NCBI GenBank assembly: GCA_020284085.1 | Contig: JACEVL010005024.1 | Coordinates: forward strand, 124,001 to 188,000 | Reading direction: 5' to 3' | Source: Aporrectodea caliginosa | Taxonomy: Eukaryota > Annelida > Clitellata > Crassiclitellata > Lumbricidae | Length of the DNA stretch: 64,000 nucleotides | Part shown: positions 55,001-61,000 of the stretch, piece after piece | Position numbering within the stretch: position 1 is the stretch's first letter | Layout: every line of letters starts with the position of its first letter | Position numbers and translations under genes: made by a program | Notes under the pieces: generated by a model | Seen by the model: the letters and a program-made list of their open reading frames with translations, nothing else | Told to the model about the DNA's origin: nothing | Databases searched by the model: none

Positions 55001-58000
55001 ATATTAGAGAGTAATACAATTTTAAACGAATGGATGGAGGCAAGATATGTGCAGTACGGGCAATGATTCCGGTGTTTTTAGCAATTTTGGAGGAGATACT
55101 TTTTATGTGATCTTTCCATGTCATGTGCTGATCCACATAAACTCCCAGAAATTTTGTGGACTCAACTCGGGAGAGAGGAGTCCCATTAATACTTAGTATA
55201 GGATACTGCGAGGGACAAATTTTCCTATGAGACTTAAACAAAATAAAATTCGTCTTATTTAAATTAAGAGTAAGTTTGTTGGCACAAAACCAATCAGCTG
55301 CAAGCGATAGTTCAGCATTTACAATTTGGAATAAGGTGTCCAGAGAACTATGGGAGTAGAATACGTTCGTGTCATCTGCAAATAATATAAAGTATAAGCG
55401 GGATGAGACATTCATCATCATCATCATCAGGATCCATGGGCCGAAGGCCGTAGGTGTCCAACGCTTGCATCAGATCCATGGGCCGAGGTCCGTTTGGAGT
55501 CCAATGCTTGCATTGGATTTCATACGTATTTTTTCTTTACGAACGGAGTATCTGCACCCATCCGTTCGACCTTCGCACTTCTCCCTTAAAGAGAGTTCCA
55601 GGCTTAGGACTGGCTCTGATATCCACTATCTTGTGGTATCAGAGGCGGCGATGCCGCCCACGTTTGCCAGCTTTTCAGGGTTCCTGCTGAGCCTGTCCAC
55701 CTCGCGTAGCGCCCTAGGTGGTACTTCAGCCAAGACCTTCACCACTGATGGCATAGCCTCAGCAGGCACTCCCCTACTTACTGTTGCCACCCCCTCACCA
55801 CGTTGAGGTGTGAGTCGGACTTTGGGAGGGGGCTTTGATGAGACATTAGGGAGGTCATTTATGTATATGAGGAATAACAGGGGGCCTAAGTTAGATCCTT
55901 GAGGAACCCCAAATTTAATAGCTCTTAGATCAGAGAAAAGACCATTACAGTTGACACATTGCAAGCGATCTTCTAGGTAACTATTGAACCAGTGGAGTTG
56001 GGTACTACGTATACCATATCTTTCTAATTTGCGCAATAGAATGCCATGATCAACCATATCGAAAGCCTTAGCAAGGTCAAAGAAAATTCCTAATGAGTAT
56101 TCGTTTCTTTCGATTGCAGCCGATATTCTATCCTGCATGCTCAATAGAGACATAGAGGGGGAGTGTCCGGCTTGGAAGTAGTGTTGTTTTAGTTTTGCCT
56201 TGAGTTTTAGTTTGAGTTATTATTAGTTTTACATGCTAGGTGTTTTAGTTATTATTAGTTTTAGTTATTTCGCCAAGTTTTAGTTTTAGTTATTATTAGT
56301 TTCACATGCTAGGGTTTTAGTTATTATTAGTTTTAGTTATTTCGCCGAGTCTGGCAAAATTTTTTCCGCATACAGCTTTTAGCACCAAAAAGGATTCACT
56401 TGCTACAATCTGTTTCTAATCGATACTTAAAACAGTCCCATACACCACTAGTTTTAGGTCTACCACCTAAATTTAGTTCGGACATCATATACAATTCCAA
56501 AGATCGGAAGATTACCGAACGAAGTGCTGAAAAAAACGCGTATATCAAAAAACATTGAATATCCTAAGACGCTAGGTTTTCGTTATGTGTTTTCGTTCTG
56601 GTTTTCGTTATGTGTTTTCGTTCTGTGTTTTCGTTATGTGTTTTCGTTATTATTAGTTTCGACTGGCTTAGTTTTAGTTTTTATTTCGTTATCGTTCTTC
56701 TAGTTTTAGTTTTAGTTTTAGTTAACTATAACCTTTTGTTTTCGTTAACGAAGGTTTTCGTTTTAGTTATCGTTAACGAAAACAACACTACTTGGAAGCC
56801 ATGTTGAGATGGGAAAATTACATTGTTTTTAGTGATAAATTTATACAGACGCTCGTACATAATTTTTCAAAGAATTTAGAAAAATAGGGCAGGTCAGAGA
56901 TAGGCCTATAATTTGTAAAGTCATCCCTCGCACCCTGTTTGAATATTGGCACAATTTTAGCGGTTTTTAAAGCTTGAGGAAAAGTACCATGGGTGAAAGA
57001 GCAGTTTATAATATCTGCTAGTGGTTGAGCCACACTGGCTAAATGCCTACTAGCTATGCAAGGGTCGATATCATCTACCCCTTTGCTATGGGAAAGACAA
57101 ATTGAATGGCCCAAATTTAAAATCTCCTCAGGGGAGGTTAAATTAAGCCCAAAAGATTATCATCACAATGTCATAGTAGGAAGTTCTGGTCTTCTCAAAC
57201 GAGTCAACTTTCCATATCTCTAATATGTTAATCTTTATTGTTATAAATTAAATATTATTGTTGATTACTCATACTAATGGCTATTATAATTTTTGTATGC
57301 TACTGTTTTAATCTCAGCCAATAATCATCAATGTGTTAATTCTTATATCAAGTCAAGAATCCTAAATAAGATTTTGCAATTTTACAGTTTAGAAAGAAAA
57401 TTTGATTTATTGTTAGACTTGTATTGTTATTTCTACTGTTGTCTGTGGAATTACAACACTATTAAACGTTGCTTTGAGAAATTAGCAATGATACCAGTGC
57501 TCTGCTGATCAGGTTATTTGGTCTGTATTGTTAAGTTTGTATTTCTTTTAAGAATTGGCTTCACTGGATGATGGAGAGACAATTCCAGGAGTTGAGTCTT
57601 CCGGAAAGAACCATCTGGAAGAAGAATCAATTGGTAAGGTGGAACGCTCAAGGGTGAAAGCGGTGGATGATCAGTTTTCGGTTGTAAATTCTTACAAAAA
57701 GTCTTCAAGACAAGGCTGGAGGCATCATCCAATGGATAACCCAGTTCACATGTTACTTATAGAGCAGCTTCACCATTGTGTTTCCTCAAGTGATGTTGCT
57801 GTCCTGAAAAAGCCTTCAAAGCTCATTCAGTTTAGCCTCATCTGAATTGAGTTGAGCTGAGTTTATCAACTTAATGGCACTGAACTCGTTATATCATCCT
57901 AGTTCAGAAAGAATAGAAAGGAGAAGAGGAGCAGGAGAATGGTAGCTTGTTATTTTAAGGTAGCTGCAGAAAGAGAACTGCAATATAAAGTGTTAATGAC

Positions 58001-61000
58001 TTCACTTTCTCAGCCTTGGCACATGAGAAATGACAGGCCTCATCTTCCAATGGTAGGGTGCAATTAACGTACTCATTTCCTTGTTGAGATCACCAATAGA
58101 GGGCAGTAAGGGAACAGAAATCCTTCATTTTCCATCTGATTAATTATAGCAATGGCATAGGTACAATAGCAAAACATTGAATTTAATTACTTGACTCTGT
58201 TATGTTTGCATAATAACTGATGTAACTATTAACAGATGCGGAATATGATTTCGTTGAAGTGTGCAATGAAACCAGTTGGAATGTGGTTCAGAAACCAGTG
58301 AGCCATCATCATCAACCAGAATCAGAAGATGCTCGGGGTAAGACTCGTCATGTGTGTCAGATCCTTTATGTTAAAAGTGTCAAAAGTCCGGCCCCATAGG
58401 CCATTTCTGGCCCACCGATGATGTTTTCTGGCCCTTGGAGCCTTGCCTAAGACTACACAATTTGAGAATAACAGTTCAAATATGTCTTTTTTCACTGCAT
58501 ATGAAGCAAAATCAAATTAATGTGCTAGCAACAAGTCAGTCAATGCTAAATCCTCATGCTGCTAGAGAGGTTTTTGTTATAATGAAGATCAAAATTAAGA
58601 CTGTTTGTATGCTAAAAATACAGGATGTAGTTTTGCAAACATTTTCTGGGGATGGACTCGCCAAACCCCTGCCAAACCTCTACACCATTTTTCTCAGGCG
58701 CCTTCGACACCCTGGCCCTCCACTTGCTGGAAAATATTGCCACTGGCCCACCATTAAAAAAGCTTTGACACCCATGCTTTATGTTAATGAAATAATGGAT
58801 ACAGCCATGATTTGTTTATGCAAATATCATAGATTCAAATGATATGTAAAGCAAAATTATTTTTGTTAAATCTGTCATCAACAAAATGAAACAAACTTAA
58901 ATTAACATTAGATATGACAGCGCTTTTGTGAGATACTGAAAAGGCACTATAGCAAGTGTTTTGATACATGCATACAACTTACTAGTATGGTTATCATGGA
59001 TGTTTTAATAGTTGGTAACAAGTTGTGTAATGTACGACATTGTACATGAGAGTTTATTTAATGCTTAGGCCCTTTTCTTCTCTGTCTCTTTGTGTCTCGC
59101 TCTCTGTCTCTATAGCTCTTTGTCTGTATCTGTCTCAGTCTGTCTGTCTGTCTTTCTCTATTTCTGTTTACAATGTCTGATTATTTCTGTTGTTTATAGT
59201 AACATATGGGATTTCAAATAATGGCTCTTTAGGTAAAAAGTTCAAATGACCCATTAAATTTTGCTTTGTTCTTAAAATCTCCTTTTGTATTTTAGTACTT
59301 TTGACAGGTCATTGAAAGATGTTACATTTAGTGTCGTAAGGGTTGCATGATAGACTGGACTAGTGATTAACATGCTGGAGTGTGAACCAAAAGTTTGAGA
59401 GTTTGACTCCGTGTTAGGGCAGAAATGTTTTTGGAGATTTTGGCTCCACTTGCGACCCCTAGACAACTCAGCTATAATGAGTACACTGACTCATTCATTG
59501 TCAGTGAGAAGATCAGGTGGCGAGTACGAGGACTGGCCACCCACCCTCATATGCCAAGGCTAAGAAAATGAAGTCACTAACACGTCAAACCCATGGCTGT
59601 CTCTTGGAGTTAACCTTAGGGACTGCTCTTCTTTTTCTTCTATGTGTTAAGTGTCTTAATGCGCAGGTGATGAGCCGATGGATGTGGACCAGGACTCCAA
59701 CCACAAGACTTCCGTTCATGCAGAAGAGATCATCATAGAAACAAAAGTTGGACCAAAGCATACCACATTTTCAGAGCCTTGGTACGCCGATCTTTCCGAA
59801 GGTAAGTGGTTATTATCTGCGTAAATTAGTGGCTTAAAACGTTCCTCGGTTGGAATCCTAGAGCATCATGTGAGACTAGACAACTTTTTTAAACAATGCG
59901 ATTGAAAATATATTTATCAAACGATGGATATAGTGCACCCAGACTTCATTTGGTTCAATATCATTTAGTTTAATTCATTCATTCATTTATTCTTTAAATT
60001 GTGTTTATAGACATGTCCCATAATTAATTATTTAGTAAGTTTCATGGTTTAAATAATCACTTGTTTGGTTCAGTTAATCAATATGTTAATGACTAATTGA
60101 CGATTATATTATGTTATTATGTACACGTTTGTGCATGATTGTTGCTTAACAATAACTTTTTGTTGTCGGTGTTGTGTATTTTTTTAAACCTGGGGTATTT
60201 TGGCTGTTGTGACTTGGTTGCCAGAAGACTCAAGTGGCGTGTAATTGCAGAATATACTTCCCCATCATTGACCACTCTATTGGGGCTTTGTGGGCGTCCA
60301 GCTCGGCACCTGGCCTCTGGTTGCCTTTATTTTTATATTCTTATTGAAAAATAAACAGCAGATAGATAGATCTTTTGGTATAAGATATTTTACAACAAAA
60401 AGTTAACTAACATGAATACAGCTCAAAACTGAAAGTGAATTAGCAGCTGTGTCATTGTTTTGGCTTGTTAGCATATAGACAGTTTGCAGTCATATGGGTT
60501 AGATATACCGGTAAGCTGATATGTAGTATAGGTCACGATAATAATGGTGCAAGTGTCATGAGTGGTGTGAGCAAGGGTGTCCAGTGCAGTTAGTTAGGCA
60601 GTCTGCTTCTTCAGCCATGAATACTCCCTCTAATGCATATAAATTGAATTTGATTTTTATTGATCAATACATGTATAGTGTACACCTGTTTCAAAAGATC
60701 AGAATTTTGGCAGTACTTGAAAGGTTATACTTAAAATTTTGCATGAAAAATTTGAAGTATAACCTTTCAAGTACTGCCAAAATCTGGGTATTGACTATAT
60801 CATTTCCGAATTAGAGAGATGATTCTATGACCATTCATTGTTATGATTTGTATACAATCATTGACACCAAGCCATATGTAATTTTTACATTATGAGAAAA
60901 TTCAAGCATTTGGACATTGTATCACAGTAATGCTAAAGACCCGAGCCATGTAATTGGCCACGAAACAGAGTTAAATAGATGAAGGCTTTGAAGGCTAGAT

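Larger units (their letters stand above)
54550..57114 (-). pseudogene. LINE reverse transcriptase, interrupted
   Basis: Pieces on the minus strand: 57114-56818 with [20 protein letters not shown] and NYRPISDLP; 56153-55837 with [38 protein letters not shown] (about 55893-55910 for GVPQGS); 55427-54840 with the catalytic FADD box (about 55371-55382), [13 protein letters not shown] and [16 protein letters not shown]; and 54807-54550, the C-terminus with [18 protein letters not shown]. The enzyme would reverse-transcribe its own RNA at a nicked target. Here it is inactive. Confidence 0.9.
54211..57160 (-). mobile_element. CR1/Jockey-group LINE, 5'-truncated, with two nested insertions
   Basis: A minus-strand non-LTR retrotransposon fills most of intron 33. 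It ends at the (TCAA)n tract 54211-54236, which is an (ATTG)n tail on its own strand. RT motifs are present in order, and the 5' end is lost near 57160. It is split by a retroposon (55413-55836) and a hAT-like element (56179-56790). Without these, only two single-base shifts in A-runs (near 56865 and 54843) interrupt the frame, so the copy is fairly young. Confidence 0.92.

Noticed and set aside
55369..55806. 145-codon plus-strand open frame
   Set aside because: It lies antisense across the nested retroposon and LINE RT; no known domain.
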